The notes under the pieces were generated by a model. That model saw only the letters and a program-made list of their open reading frames with translations, ran no database searches and was not told the DNA's origin. This document shows positions 33,077-44,234 of a DNA stretch of 64,000 nucleotides, piece by piece; the stretch's first letter is position 1, and every line of letters begins with the position of its first letter. This DNA comes from Hypomyces perniciosus (Eukaryota; Ascomycota; Sordariomycetes; Hypocreales; Hypocreaceae), in the NCBI GenBank assembly GCA_008477525.1, contig SPDT01000013.1:1473501-1537500 (forward strand), written 5' to 3'. Made by a program: the position numbers and the translations under genes.

Positions 33077-33772
33077 GGTGTCCGGGTTGGGGCCAGTTCA
33101 ATGAGGCAATTAATACGAATGTGATAATGTTGCTGTAAATTGACGACCTCTCATGTCTCATGTCCCCTCGGTAGCAGAACTTGACCATTTATACTCCATA
33201 GATACTTTATGCATGGCTGCTCCGTCGCATATCCGCTTTATAATCTGGGGCATCTTCTCCGCACGGAACTCCTCGGTATCGGCCTCTAGCAAAGTAGACT
33301 AACAGCCATTGCTATGTGGAGTAATGATGAAGGATGTTGAGATGACCTAATTGTTATAAAGGACAAACGATATAATGACGCGGAAGACTCTATGGGCCTT
33401 ACTCATATAATAAAATTCCGAACTGAAAGCATTTATTGCGGAGAAAAGACACCGCAATCCTTTTTATTTCTGATTCTACTGTTATGCACTCAATTAATGA
33501 CCCCCTGCCAATAGTAACAGGTATATACATACTAATATTACTACTACGAAGTATGGATGACAGCGCGAATGCGACCATTTCCTGACCATTTACCTGCCAT
33601 TATGGTCCGTTTTGTAGGACGAGAGTTGTATACAGCCAACAGAGGAAGCACGAAGTACCCCTCACCTTATATAAAGTGATCGTGGAGACCTCTGGTCATC
33701 AAAGCAACCTTCGGCCACTCCAGCAATCCAAGGAAACGCAAGTCACCGAGAGAATTGCCATCATCAATCACC
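33077..33772. other. Intergenic region, no gene recognised
   Basis: A divergent spacer between the aldehyde dehydrogenase (minus) and the hypothetical gene at 33773 (plus). It contains a CTACGAAGTAT sequence near 33541, a one-base variant of the dispersed palindromic motif. AT-rich in its middle. Confidence 0.5.
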
Positions 33773-34958
33773 ATGGCCTACTACGACACCATCAGAAACC
33801 CATCTACCTTCGCAGCGAATGCCCCAAACGCGAAGAACTTCGAGTCTCTTTATCAAGCCGTGGACTGGAAGAGCGCAGTCAGCAAATGGGGCCGCGAACA
33901 TTTGTTCGCAAGCCGGGTTCTTTGCAGCAGTCCTACGCGGCGCCTTTCTTTCTTTGTCCAGCATGAGCTCCTTCCAGGCAGCGCAAGGGGGCGGCATACC
34001 ATCATCGACAGTCTAATCGATGGCCCGGGGAGTTTGCAGCAATTGTCCGGGCTCTGGGAGCTTCAGATTGTTCAGCAGTACCATCCGTCCGATCTTACCT
34101 ATATATGGGCTGCGTGGCCCACTTCCTCAGACCCAGAGAGACTTCCACTGCGGCAAACGAACGAACATCTGGAAACCCTCCAGGGGAAAGGAGAGCAACC
34201 CAGTTCCCAGACTACTCCCAAACCGATACCATGCAGGTCGATGGCAGCTCACCAGCCCGGCCGACCTCATCTGCGGGCAGTCAAGATTCCCTTGGCTACA
34301 CAGAGAAGCAAGGTGTACCTCTCCTCGAAGACACTATAGTCCGCCTGGCCAGCTGCTTTATCCGTTGTGTGGTGAATTACGCCCAGCCATCCGACAAGCC
34401 AGGCCCTTTCGTTGAGTTCCGCGATGAACGGTTTACTCACTCTTTTTCTCCAACCGAGAACTGTCGTGTTCATGCAGTCGATGACGGCGGGTTGCAGCTA
34501 CACTTACAGGGTGGTCGTACTTTTCAAGTAGCAATGTTGGAAGGAAAGCGAACTTTCCAGACCATCGTCGACGGGAGACCTATTGTTTCTGATGGACTTC
34601 TGGCACAAATGGTTGGAGAATCACTGGCCTAGCGACGAGATAAATCGCGCGACCCAATTGTGCCTACGGAGTAAGTGGTTCATTCCCTCCTTCTGGTTTG
34701 CAGATGTAGTAACAAACACAGTTTGATAACAATTCTTGCCGTGACGCATCACATCAGGTTCTTCCATTTCGAGATAACGGACGACTTTCTCAAGGAATAC
34801 GAAGCTCTTTCTACTGCCTCGTCTGATGATCCAACTCGCTTCTTGCGGGTAAATTCTACAGAATGGTTCAACGTAACCCTGATTGAGGATCGGAAGGATA
34901 TTGTATATCATATCTTGGGTCTTGTAGCTTGGGCGGATGCAGGGATTGGTAATTTGTG
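33773..34958 (+). pseudogene. Conserved-looking fungal hypothetical gene, probably broken
   Basis: An ATG at 33773 opens a coding-like N-terminus (MAYYDTIRNPSTFAANAPNA). A different frame, 34105-34629, encodes a well-formed segment containing VNYAQPSDKPGPFVEFRDER and FQVAMLEGKRTFQTIVDGRP, ending VGESLA before a TAG. The same frame resumes after two in-frame stops at about 34720-34958 with TILAVTHHIRFFHFEITDDF. These blocks resemble a fungal hypothetical family I know only by appearance. A GTAAGT at 34671 would give an intron of about 33 nt, too short to be comfortable. Either an odd exon structure or a pseudogene with a frameshift and stops. No function is assigned. Confidence 0.45.
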
Positions 34959-35767
34959 ATTGATGATTTGTTCATCTCGATCACTCATTGCCCTAGCACA
35001 CAGAGGACAATAGAATAGACAAGGGATATGAAACTTGCTTTGCTATAAACGACTCTTGTTACCATGTATTACTCCGTTGCCATAAATAACCATCTTCATA
35101 AATAGCCGATAAAGCGGTGATATTGACTCTACTTCGTAACGGACCGGGTAAACGTGATAATAACAGAGGGAAAAGACGATGCACAGGCATTGCGCACTAC
35201 GTAGTGCTGCCTCTCTCCAAAGTCCCTCGCGCTACATGTTGAGAATGCATCAATGTACAAAGGTATTAGCAGTCAGGATAAAATAATATGTCAAGAGTTG
35301 GCAGAGCTTCTGTCGAGCTTCATCATGTGGTATGTTGATGCACCACTGTATTACACGAGGCCTGTGACGCTTCTGCCTCTACAGTATGCCCTGGACCGAA
35401 TTTGATCTTGGGCTCTGGACGATGCTCTAGCTGGCACCTAGCCGACAAGAGATCAAGCCATTTGTCTCCCTTTCGGGTTTGACCAGGGGGATCAAGGATA
35501 TGTCTTCATCCGCCCCAAACTTGCAATGTCTGTTATTACTCATTCCCGTTCTCATTCATTATAATTCACGTGTTCATAACTCCCCACGTGGGCGGTTAGG
35601 GGCATAAAATTGGTTGCTCGGCCTTGCGACGCGCGGATGAATGATGCACGCTTTCGTCACCCAGTTTCCGCTTCCTCTCTATCTCGGGATTATGGGCCCC
35701 TCGAAGTAACAGCGCGAAGATGGGGCCGCGAAACGTGTGGTGATCTGTACCGATATAGGCAGCGGTG
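34959..35767. other. Intergenic region, no gene recognised
   Basis: Between convergent hypothetical genes. TTACTCCGTTG (35069), a one-base variant of the dispersed palindrome, and two ACGTG-type boxes (CACGTG near 35567 and 35586) are seen. Minus-strand open frame continues past the stop of the next gene at 35596-35768 without motif. Confidence 0.5.
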
Positions 35768-36678
35768 CTACAAGGGGGATCTGTTTGGATAATCGAGTCT
35801 ATCCAGAAAGGATGAAGGGACAGTAGCCGCGTAGATGTGTAAATACTCCTTATCCTTGGAGGAGCATACAACCTGACACTAAAGGGAAACATGCGGTTAA
35901 TCGAGACCACACACACTGACTCGGAATTCATACGGTGAATGCAGTTGCGGCAGACGTTCCTTCACGTCCAGCATGCTGAAAGAATCTTCTTTGTTGTTGT
36001 GCTAGAGCTATTAACAGCGCCACGATGTATGGATCGTGTAGAGGTTCAGTAGGGGCGGTGTTCTTTCGCTTCTTGCTAAGCAAAGCCCAGACAGGTGGAT
36101 TATGTCGATCGGAACGGATCTGAAATAACTGGCCGCGCAGGTACTGAATGCGTTCACGATCGACATATATAGCGATGGGAGGGCGATCGGTGATTGCAAT
36201 CCAGTAAGGTATGTCAGTGTCAAGTTTGTTGCGAACGAATAGACAGTCACATGACAGGGTTTTGACAACACGGTTGTCAAAGCGAAAGCAGATATCCTTT
36301 CTGCGGAGTCAGGCCGTTAGCAGAGACAAACAAAGGAGCATGGAGAACGAGCCGAGTAGTAAATGGACTATTAGGTGCGGAGAGGACACTAGAAATGCGC
36401 CATTCTCGATGGCCCAGGCTGCTCCAGCTTTGAAAGATAGACTCAATAGAGCACATATCACTCAGATCACAGGGCGTTGTTGGCGATACTCGAGATGGTT
36501 CACGGAACGAGCATTGTAGGAGCTGGAGATGCCGGTTTGTCCACTGCAGAGGCTCGACGAGCAGTCTTTCTCTACAATAACGACGTGCAATTCCGTAAAT
36601 CGACAAAGTCTCGCATGAAGAGGATGATGAGTCGGAGTCGGAGTCTGAGGCAGGGTGCTGTGGCGATGATGTCTCCAT
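35768..36678 (-). CDS. Conserved fungal hypothetical protein
   Basis: The ATG at 36678 starts METSSPQHPASDSDSDSSS, a Ser/Asp-rich run, then ARRYCRERLLVEPLQWTNRH. The middle part (about 36300-35932) reads DICFRFDNRVVKT, YWIAITDRPPIAIYVDRERI, PVWALLSKKRKN and DPYIVALLIALAQQQRRFF. A 55-nt GTATGA...TTAG intron joins this to a last exon (35876-35768) containing YLHIYAATVPSSFLDRLDYP. This is the pattern of a widespread, fast-duplicating fungal family of unknown function. The junction between first and middle parts needs a +1 frame change. The only consistent intron is a 31-nt GTTTGT...CGCAG with a CTAAC inside, unusually small. If that is not spliced, the gene is frameshifted. No signal peptide or membrane helix. 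Confidence 0.5.
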
Positions 36679-36980
36679 GGCGTGCGGTAATACGAGAGCT
36701 GTTATTGTGATCGTGAGCAGGGGAGCGATAAGATAAGCCGCCACCAATGGAGCTGTGCGGTCCTGGATTAAATATTAGCCGTTCGAGTCATGAAGCTCGG
36801 AGCAGCATTTGTACGACGTCGCTTTTCAAATGCCCCCTTAACACTCCCTGAAAAAGGGACGAAAATCTGATTGCTCAATTCTACAGAGCAGATTTGCGGT
36901 AAGAGAAAAAGAACGGATTTATTAATTTCATGCCTAAAGTACATTTGAGAGCGACAATCACGGCTCCGGCGCCCGCGTCC

Positions 36981-38581
36981 TTAAGGCCTGAGAGTTCCTC
37001 CCAACCTGTCCGTGAAATCACTGAAGCCCGAGCTCGAGGGCTCCTCAGACGGGGCCACGACCTTGTCCTCCGTCTTTTCCTTTGTAGCCACACCTACGGG
37101 CAATAGCTCCTTGAATAGGAACGGTGACAGGTACGGCAGCTCTCTCCGCTCGTCCACAGAAAGCTCAGGGTTGCGCGTAATAGTGTCGACCTCGAGGACG
37201 ATTCGGTTCATCATGAATCGCACATCGTCACGAGCCCTCTCAAGGCCAGCAAGGGTTGGCTCATAGGGCTTCGTTGCGCGACGAGGGAGTTTGTTGTTCA
37301 CACGGACAATAGCGGCATCATCTTCTGACTCGGACGCCTCGTTGTGCTCAGCGCTGCTGGATTCTTTGCCAGACTCCAAAGGCTTCCGTGCGGCCGGCGA
37401 CTCAAGGAGCTTCATAGCTCCTGAGCTAACATCATAAGCCAAGACTTGGAGATTCTTCGAGATGTTCTTGTAGTCGAGGTACGCCTCTTGCAGCATAGCC
37501 GTGTACACGCCGGCCTTCTCATAGCTGGGAATCACCGATTGCACATCTGTGCCTGCTTTCAAGGCAGCGTGGAAGCTGCGCAGCGCAGTGTATTTTGTTA
37601 AGATGGCGTGTGTGCGCATCGGTGTCCGCGCAACCAGGTCAGGGAACTTGAGAGCAGCAGCCTTCATGGTCGCAAGGCTCCAATCTTCCTCGGCTTTTTG
37701 GAAGTTAGTTGCATTCTATGCGCATTGGTAAATATTGTCGCATTGGCAATACTCACGGGTCTTGATATCTTGGCCACCACCAGTCCATGTGACTGACACA
37801 GTGGTCTCGTTTTCCTCGAGGAAGCTGGTGTTGGATTTGCTGAAATCGCCGTCCGCGGATAGCTCCAGCTTGTCCTTCGTGAAGCTGATGGCAGCACTGC
37901 AAAGTCCTTTTTAGTGCCATATCAATGGAAGGGAAAGCACAAGATGATGGGCATACTTGGCCTTGATCTTTGCTGCATTCTTACGATCCTTTGCCTTGAC
38001 CGAAATGACAGCAGTAAACTCCCCTCCCTCCTGAAACCCCGATATGTAAGAGTCACCATAGACCTCGGCGAAGTCCTTCATATCAATGCCCTCAATGGGG
38101 TCGAACTTTGTCAGCGAATGGTCATAAATGACCTGGTTGACCACTTTGACTGAGATCATGAAACTAATGTCGCTTTCTTTGACCTTGGAGGTGTTGATAA
38201 AGTCGCCTTTGCCCTTGGCGTCAAAAGCATCGTACTTGATGGCAAAGGCAGCATTGATCTAGAACACAGTCAATATGCGGCTTTCTTGGGAGACGAATGG
38301 ACTCATCATCCTACTTACGTTCATTGCATTGGTCACGTCTGTGACCTTGTCAACAATAGAGGTTTTGTACGTAACCTCCTGCGCCAAGGGTTTTTTGACC
38401 TGCTCAGCCTGTGCCTCCAGAGGACGATCCCGGATCACTGCATTGTTGACGCAAAGCTGCTGGGTGTAGGAGTTGAAACCTACAAAAGGTTAGCAGCTTG
38501 GCCAGAGCCAGTCGATTGTGGGGGCGTTTAACCTGAGCCCAACTGCATAGCAGTGTTGTATGGCGCAAGAAGAGTAGCCAT
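36981..38581 (-). CDS. MACPF-like signature protein A (hypothetical)
   Basis: Five exons (38581-38533, 38479-38319, 38258-37957, 37896-37757, 37693-36981) join in frame to 454 residues. The N-terminus MATLLAPYNTAMQLGSG is followed after intron 1 by FNSYTQQLCVNN. At 137-149 it reads YGDSYISGFQEGG, which has the spacing of the MACPF/perforin signature ([YW]-G-[TS]-H-[FY]-x6-G-G), although Thr-His is Asp-Ser. The preceding strands alternate polar and hydrophobic residues (SFMISVKVVNQVIYD), and a Gly-rich VTWTGGGQDIKT follows. The C-terminal half is mainly helical with TYAILTKYTALRSFH-like HAILTKYTALRSFHAAL and ends in a Ser/Glu-rich tail. It lacks a signal peptide. It is a paralogue of protein C, 2.1 kb away. 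MACPF membership is an inference from signature spacing. Confidence 0.75.
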
Positions 38582-39066
38582 TGCGATATATAGAAGCGTG
38601 TGCAATTTAGAGTCGTGATGATACAAAAGTCACAAACCAGATGAGTGATGAGTGACGAACTGGGAGTGACAATTGAACGAAGATATGTTTGGTCTTATAC
38701 GAACTCAACTCCTTCAATGACGCTCCAGTCCCCTCTACCACAGCCTTCTCTGCCCATCTTGAATGCTAGCCGAAGTCAGGTTTCCTATTCAGGATACTGA
38801 TCCATCTCGTGGACCGACCAGACTCGGCTTCAGCGGAGGCTAAAGAAGGCTGCCGGCGCTATCAGTGGATCTGCATGGGATGGTGGAGAGCTGAATATGT
38901 GTGGAGAAACGTGGAAAGGGGTCCCTGCATTCAGGTCAATGAACTATTTACTACATGCAATGCAAGAGAGGGGCTGAAGAGTCAATATTGACGACAATAA
39001 ATGGAGAATCAGGCAACGTAATTGAATAAATGATGGCAATAATAGACAATAGTTTGTGTGGCTGCA
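38582..39066. other. Intergenic region between genes A and B
   Basis: Upstream region of gene A and downstream region of gene B, both on minus. No additional gene. The stretch just upstream of the A start is purine-rich on plus. Confidence 0.5.
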
Positions 39067-40120
39067 TCAGACCTCGATGTATTGGCGCAAGCCCGCATAG
39101 GGGAGCAGAAGAATCTCCACGACCAATCCCGCCTTGCAGATGGCCTCGCATTTGTCCCAAGACACCAACTTAGGCGCCTTTGCGTCTGCATCAAGACCCA
39201 TCTCGCCCGTTTTGGCGATCACGCGGCGTGGTAATTCCCAGCATCTACCCTTGTTCTCCTCAGCTGAGTTCATGAGGCGGTTATATGAATCCACATCGGT
39301 GATTTTGGAGTCAATATTCCAGTTTGACAGGGTATCGTAGCCAGTCATTGACCCCACGCCCATGGCGCTAGAGGATTGCTCGTGGGATCTGATAGAGCCC
39401 GATATCTTGATGAGCCCCCAGGCTATCTTGATTGTGTATGACCCATTGACGTCCTTTGACGAGGAGGCTAGGGCAGCCACGCCGCTTAGAGTGCTGGCAT
39501 TGGAGCCGCCAAGCACATAGGCTGCGACATAGTATTCGCCATACTTCTGCTGAAAAGCCTCCTTTGAGGTGCGGAGCACAGCCTTTGCCTCTTCTGATAG
39601 GTCAGGTTCTTCGAGGAATCTGACAAGGCCGTTTTGGTAAGTGCTGCGAAAGCTCTCTTTGACGCTCTAAATAATTGTGGTGGCAATATTGTCAGCGGCC
39701 TGGACATGAGGTTGGGAATTTGCTGAGCAGACTCACACTATCGTTATGGACCACACTTTGCTGATACTTGACTCGCCCCGAGGCACCAACAAGCCCTCCT
39801 GCGATGTCTATCTGAGCTCCAATGGTAAAGTCTATGTGCTCCGACGAGGAAGATGAGCCAAACGTCTCAGCTGACGAGACATTGCCAGTGGAGGAGCTGG
39901 TAAAGGTCAGCTGGCTCCGCCGCAAAGACGATTGAGAGAATGCTGTCTTGTCGTGATCCATGAATTGGCTCTTGCGGTTGCCATCGCGTGAGACTGCTAG
40001 CGATGTGCCCAGCTTGATGGGCTCATGGACCCAGGGTACCCAGATTGGCACCTGGCATGTAGCCGCGTATCGCAGGCTCGGAGTAAACGGGTCGGCAGGG
40101 AAGTCTTCGAGGATGCCCAT
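39067..40120 (-). CDS. MACPF-like signature protein B (hypothetical)
   Basis: Two exons (40120-39737, 39666-39067) give 327 residues starting MGILEDFPADPFTPSLRY. Residues about 65-125 form long Ser/Thr/Gly-rich amphipathic stretches (SQLTFTSSSTGNVSSAETFG and IDFTIGAQIDIAGGLVGASG), as expected for extended beta hairpins. At 170-182 it reads YGEYYVAAYVLGG, the same 13-residue Y-G-x-x-aromatic-x6-G-G spacing as in A and C. It is followed by another alternating Ser/Ala-rich stretch and a C-terminal part containing NRLMNSAEENKGRCWELPRR. No signal peptide or transmembrane helix. It differs from A and C outside this core and has one intron. It could be a partner subunit of A or C. Function is unknown; a pore-forming fold is inference. 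Confidence 0.75.
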
Positions 40121-40661
40121 TGTGTTTTTTTTTCGGTTGATTATCTGTTTCAACTTGCCCAATAACTCGTACATTCCAGGCGTTGAAATACTCCATCAAC
40201 GAACACGCGCGGTCTAGCCCGCTCTCGGCCCCTCCACATATCAGGGTGGCGTTTCAATAGAATCTCAGGCGAGTGGGCTCGCTACCTGCGAGGCGTTGAT
40301 ATTCGGAGCTGAATCTTCAAGCCAGAGTGAATCGAATCAATATTCTTCGTCTAGAACCCGTGGTCTAGAACCAGGGAAGTGACTGACAGGGCTGCATAAG
40401 ACCCCTGCAAACGAGAGTGGTGGCACCCCAATAGCTCCGGAGCTGCAATGCAGGATGTGACCATCAGCTGTGATTATTGTTTCCGAATTGAGAATTGTTT
40501 GGCATCGGCAAGCTCAATCGCCTTAGTAATCGAGGCCCAATGAGCCTTGCCTCCGACATTTCATGAAAATACCATATATCTGACCTCTTTCTACAGCGAC
40601 ATCTCGTCAATTCCCTCTTCATCAAGCTTCTTTTCATCACCTGATTCAAGCTTAACCAATA
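40121..40661. promoter_or_regulatory. Divergent promoter region of genes B and C
   Basis: A 541-bp spacer is shared by the start codons of B (minus) and C (plus), so it must carry both promoters. It holds AGAACC.GTGGTCTAGAACC direct repeats near 40350-40373 (CTAGAACCCGTGGTCTAGAACC). The C side has a CT-rich leader (about 40575-40640). No obvious TATA box. Co-regulation of B and C is plausible from the layout but not shown. Confidence 0.5.
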
Positions 40662-43136
40662 ATGGCCCTCCTCCTAGCGCCTTACAATGAAGCCATGCGC
40701 ATTGGCATGGGGTGAGCCCAGTTCACTGTGCCCTCAAGCGTATAAGCATGCTAAATCGTGGCCCATAGCTTCAACAGTTACACACAGCAACTTTGTGTCA
40801 ACGACATCGTCCGCAAACCCGGCGGCAAGAGGGCTTCGGAGTCAGACTTGCGAGCAACCGATCCCACCGATGGCCAGATAGCATCGACAAATGATCGTTC
40901 GGATATGCTTTCCAAGGATTCCCAAGGCAGTTTCCACAAGACCAACACCGAGGGAGGCCAAGCCGATGTAAGCCAGGTTGTGAGTTGGGACGCGGGCTTT
41001 GTTAACAACCTGAGTGATGTTACAAACTCACTCAACATCAGCGGTATGTCAGCACCACAACACAAGAACTCAACCTCTAATATAGCGGTTTGGTAGGTGC
41101 TCTGAGCATTACTTGTGCTGCCTTCGGCGGTGGCGGCGCCAATGCTCACTTCATCGATTCTACCCAATTTATCAAGAGTGATGCCAGATACAGTATTCAG
41201 GTCAAGGTGACAAACCAAAAGCTCGTTGCCAACGACGTGACTGAATTCACACCAATCCCCAACGTTCCACCCTCAAAATTCAACGAGGTATACGGTGACT
41301 GCTTCATATCGGGCTTCATCGAGGGGGGTGTCTTGAGTGCCTTAGTTCTCAAGAGCCTCGTTGATGAGGAGTCTCTGATGAACATTGGTGGTGGAATTAA
41401 CATCGAGATGAACCTCAAGGTCGTCAATGTCAAGGGCAGCGCCTCGGGAGACAAGGTTGACGAAACTAAGAAAAAGGTGGAGCAAACTACCATCACGTAA
41501 GTTCTAGCAGGTCTCCCTGGGTGGTTTTCAGTATTCTGATGAGTGATTCTGCAGCATTTCATGGTCTGGTGGTGGCGACATCAAACCAGACAACATTAAG
41601 AATTGGGACGTTGCCACGTTAACACAAGTGGCCATGGAGTTCCCCGACAAAGTTGCAATCTGTATGGTCCCTCTGTGACAATGGCGAAACGCACCCACTA
41701 ACACATAACATAGGCCCCCAGAGGACATAGTATGTTTCACGAACGAAACACACGTTGATTAGTCGATGCGTTACTTACTTTTGTACCAGTGCCATACTTA
41801 CCAAATACACATCGCTCCGAAGTTTCCATGAGCAAACTGTGAAGGGCTCGCCGTTGGACTACGAGATTGCGGGTATATACACCTCGTCGCTGCTTGATGC
41901 ATATATGGTAAGCAAAGCCTTACCCCTTTTGTACGAGATCCAAATCACTGACACTCCCGTTTCACCAGGAATACAAAGCGATGTGGGAGGACCTGAACAA
42001 GAGTAAAATACATCAAACTGATAACCATTCCCAACGTGAAAGCTAATAGATGCTCGCAGCCTCAAAGGAGATTGACAAGGGAACTTCCATTGTGAAGCGT
42101 CGTGAGGCTGGCGAAAAGCTGATGGCATATCGAGAACTGGTCAAACGCGACTACACCAAGCGAATGGAGAAGTACAACGAATACAAGGCAGCACTGGTGA
42201 GAGCCCCGGAGTACGGCAATCAGATCAAGTTGGAACAACCTCTTCCCGCGAATGCCATCGACCCATATGCAGCGGATGCATTCGGCATCGATGAGGCGTC
42301 GCGAGATTGTCGCTTCGAGATGATCAAGATCGTGCGGGAGGTAAACGAGGTCACGGCTGACCCCAAGGTTGCCATTGATCCCGATCGCAACTGGCGCTAT
42401 CTGAGCCCCCACGTTTTCAGACTTCTTCTACCTGTGAGTGAAACTAGAATGCTAGAATGGCCCTTTTTACATGCTGACTGTGATCGTATTCCAGACCGAC
42501 AAGGAGCGAACGCTCAGCCCTGAAGAAATCGCTAAGCTGCAAACTGACCTGGCAGCCAAGATTCAGGAATGCGCGATGCAAGAGAAGGAAAAGATTGAGG
42601 CCCAGAGGGAGCGTGATGTCCTGAAAACCGACAAGGAGTCGCTCCAGCAGCAGGTTACTGGCCAAGAACAGAAGAGTGCCTCTAGTGCAGAGCAGCAGTC
42701 GGCGAGCGTGGTCAGAGAGAAGCAACTCAGGGAGACATTGGAGTCAACAAAAGCTGAAAAGGATCGTTCCGACAAACAGATGGCGGATCTGCAACGTCGC
42801 ATGGAGGAAGTGCAGAACCAGCTTCGCACGGCCCAGGAAACCGCCGAGCGTAATCGCCGCGAACGGGAAGCCCTCTTCAACGAGTTCAACAGTGGTCCGG
42901 AGATTGCGATTCACAACATTACTTGGGGTCCTCGGGATCTGCTCGGAGACAGCAACATTGTCAACAGAGTCATTGACTATATCCGCAACGGTAGAAACAT
43001 CCCCTTCACGAACGACTTCTTTGGATGTGATCCACAGTTCGGCGTTGTCAAACGTGGAAGGATTGTGTACAACAAACGGGGTAAACCCGTCGTCACGCTC
43101 GAGGAGCGGGAGGGTGGTTCGCGGGCTATAGTTTGA
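40662..43136 (+). CDS. MACPF-like signature protein C with coiled coil and C-terminal domain
   Basis: Nine exons (40662-40711, 40769-41043, 41097-41496, 41555-41661, 41714-41729, 41790-41907, 41969-42002, 42060-42433, 42495-43136) join in frame to 671 residues. Exon 5 is only 16 nt and exon 7 is 34 nt. The start MALLLAPYNEAMRIGMG and the FNSYTQQLCVN after intron 1 repeat protein A almost exactly. Residues 174-186 read YGDCFISGFIEGG, with MACPF-signature spacing. A Gly-rich ISWSGGGDIK and YAILTKYTSLRSF follow, as in A. Unlike A, the protein continues after YLSPHVFRLLLP into a Lys/Glu/Gln-rich coiled coil (about 459-590). It ends in a compact domain containing FTNDFFGCDPQFGVVKRGRI, resembling C-terminal DUF3395-like beta domains (weak). 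No signal peptide. Possibly an oligomerising, lectin-like or regulated version of A. Confidence 0.78.
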
Positions 43137-43775
43137 GGGGTGTTCATTATTCCTGTATCTAATTTATCCCTTTAGTTCCAAACTTACCATGAAATGCTTC
43201 TCTATGTGAGATATCACTATTCAGCACCTTCAACGCGGTGTGGTGTGACCTCATTAACCCCTTTTCGCCCAGCGTCATATCGTGAAAGAATATCTTTGGC
43301 ACTGGAGTTCTTTGCCCTAACACATTTGGTTTGTTCTTTGTCCCACGTTTCAATGTTTCCTCTTGCTCAGCCGGTCAGGCGTTCCAGATGCTATTCGACA
43401 TGTGCATTCCGCATTGTATCAAGCGATTTCAGTGTAAAGACATGGTGGGACGATGAACCTCAACCGCACAGGCCTGGATGACGATTCCACTTCTTGGTCA
43501 CGTAAGTAGCGAAAGATGCGAAAAATACCATGAACAGAAATGGCCCGTAGATTGAAGGGAACCCTGCACCAATGCCCTCAACCTTAGAATAGAGCTGTGG
43601 AGATTAAATTCGATTTAGTGTTTAAGCTTGGTTCGAGGCGCATGAAGCCAAGCCAAGGCCAAACAGCTTAGTCATCCGGAATAACTATTCATCCGCATCT
43701 CACTCGGTCACACGGTCGCATCACAACAAACATCAATTTTGAGATTCGTGTTCGGCTTGAGCATTTCAGACCGAA
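43137..43775. other. Intergenic region, no gene recognised
   Basis: The downstream region of gene C and the left flank of the F-box-like relic. Short frames lack motifs. Confidence 0.5.
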
Positions 43776-43838
43776 GTGATTAAAATCCGGCTACCGAATT
43801 ACCGAAAGCTACAAGCTGTTTTCTCCACACATTGCTGT

Positions 43839-44234
43839 TTATTCTGTCCCTATAATCTTGACGATCCGACTCTCCAACGCTTCACTGTGGCACACACATC
43901 GCCCCAGCCCGTGGAGACGGCTCTCTCCACATGCGAGCTTCTTGAAGCGATATTCCGTCACCTGGACATGTCTACTATCTTTCTGAGTGTTTTGTTAGAG
44001 AGCAAGACCTGGAACCATGTGGCATTGACCTCCCCAGCGCTCCAGCAAGCGCTGTACTTCAAGCCAGTCTCCAGGTCCCACAAGGAAGATGAAACACCTG
44101 AGCCCGTTCTAAACGCTGCTGCTGGGCTCGTCACCCTCGCGACCCCGCTAATGTTGATGACTTCGATTCCGTATTCTGCTGCGATAAATCTATGCGACTT
44201 GATCTCGACCAACATGTTGCAACATAGTTCCTAA
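43839..44234 (+). pseudogene. F-box-like protein relic
   Basis: An open frame without an upstream in-frame ATG contains TCELLEAIFRHLDMSTIFLS and SKTWNHVALTSPALQQALYF. These are the helical F-box-like start of a common fungal family (E-L-L-E-x-I-x-x-x-L-D-x-x-T, then W-x-x-[VL]-x-x-S-P-x-L-Q-x-A-L-[FY]-F). It ends at 44234, soon after the domain, whereas family members are longer. No start codon fits the domain in one exon. It is probably a truncated copy. It lies 170 bp from the retrotransposon edge. Confidence 0.5.
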
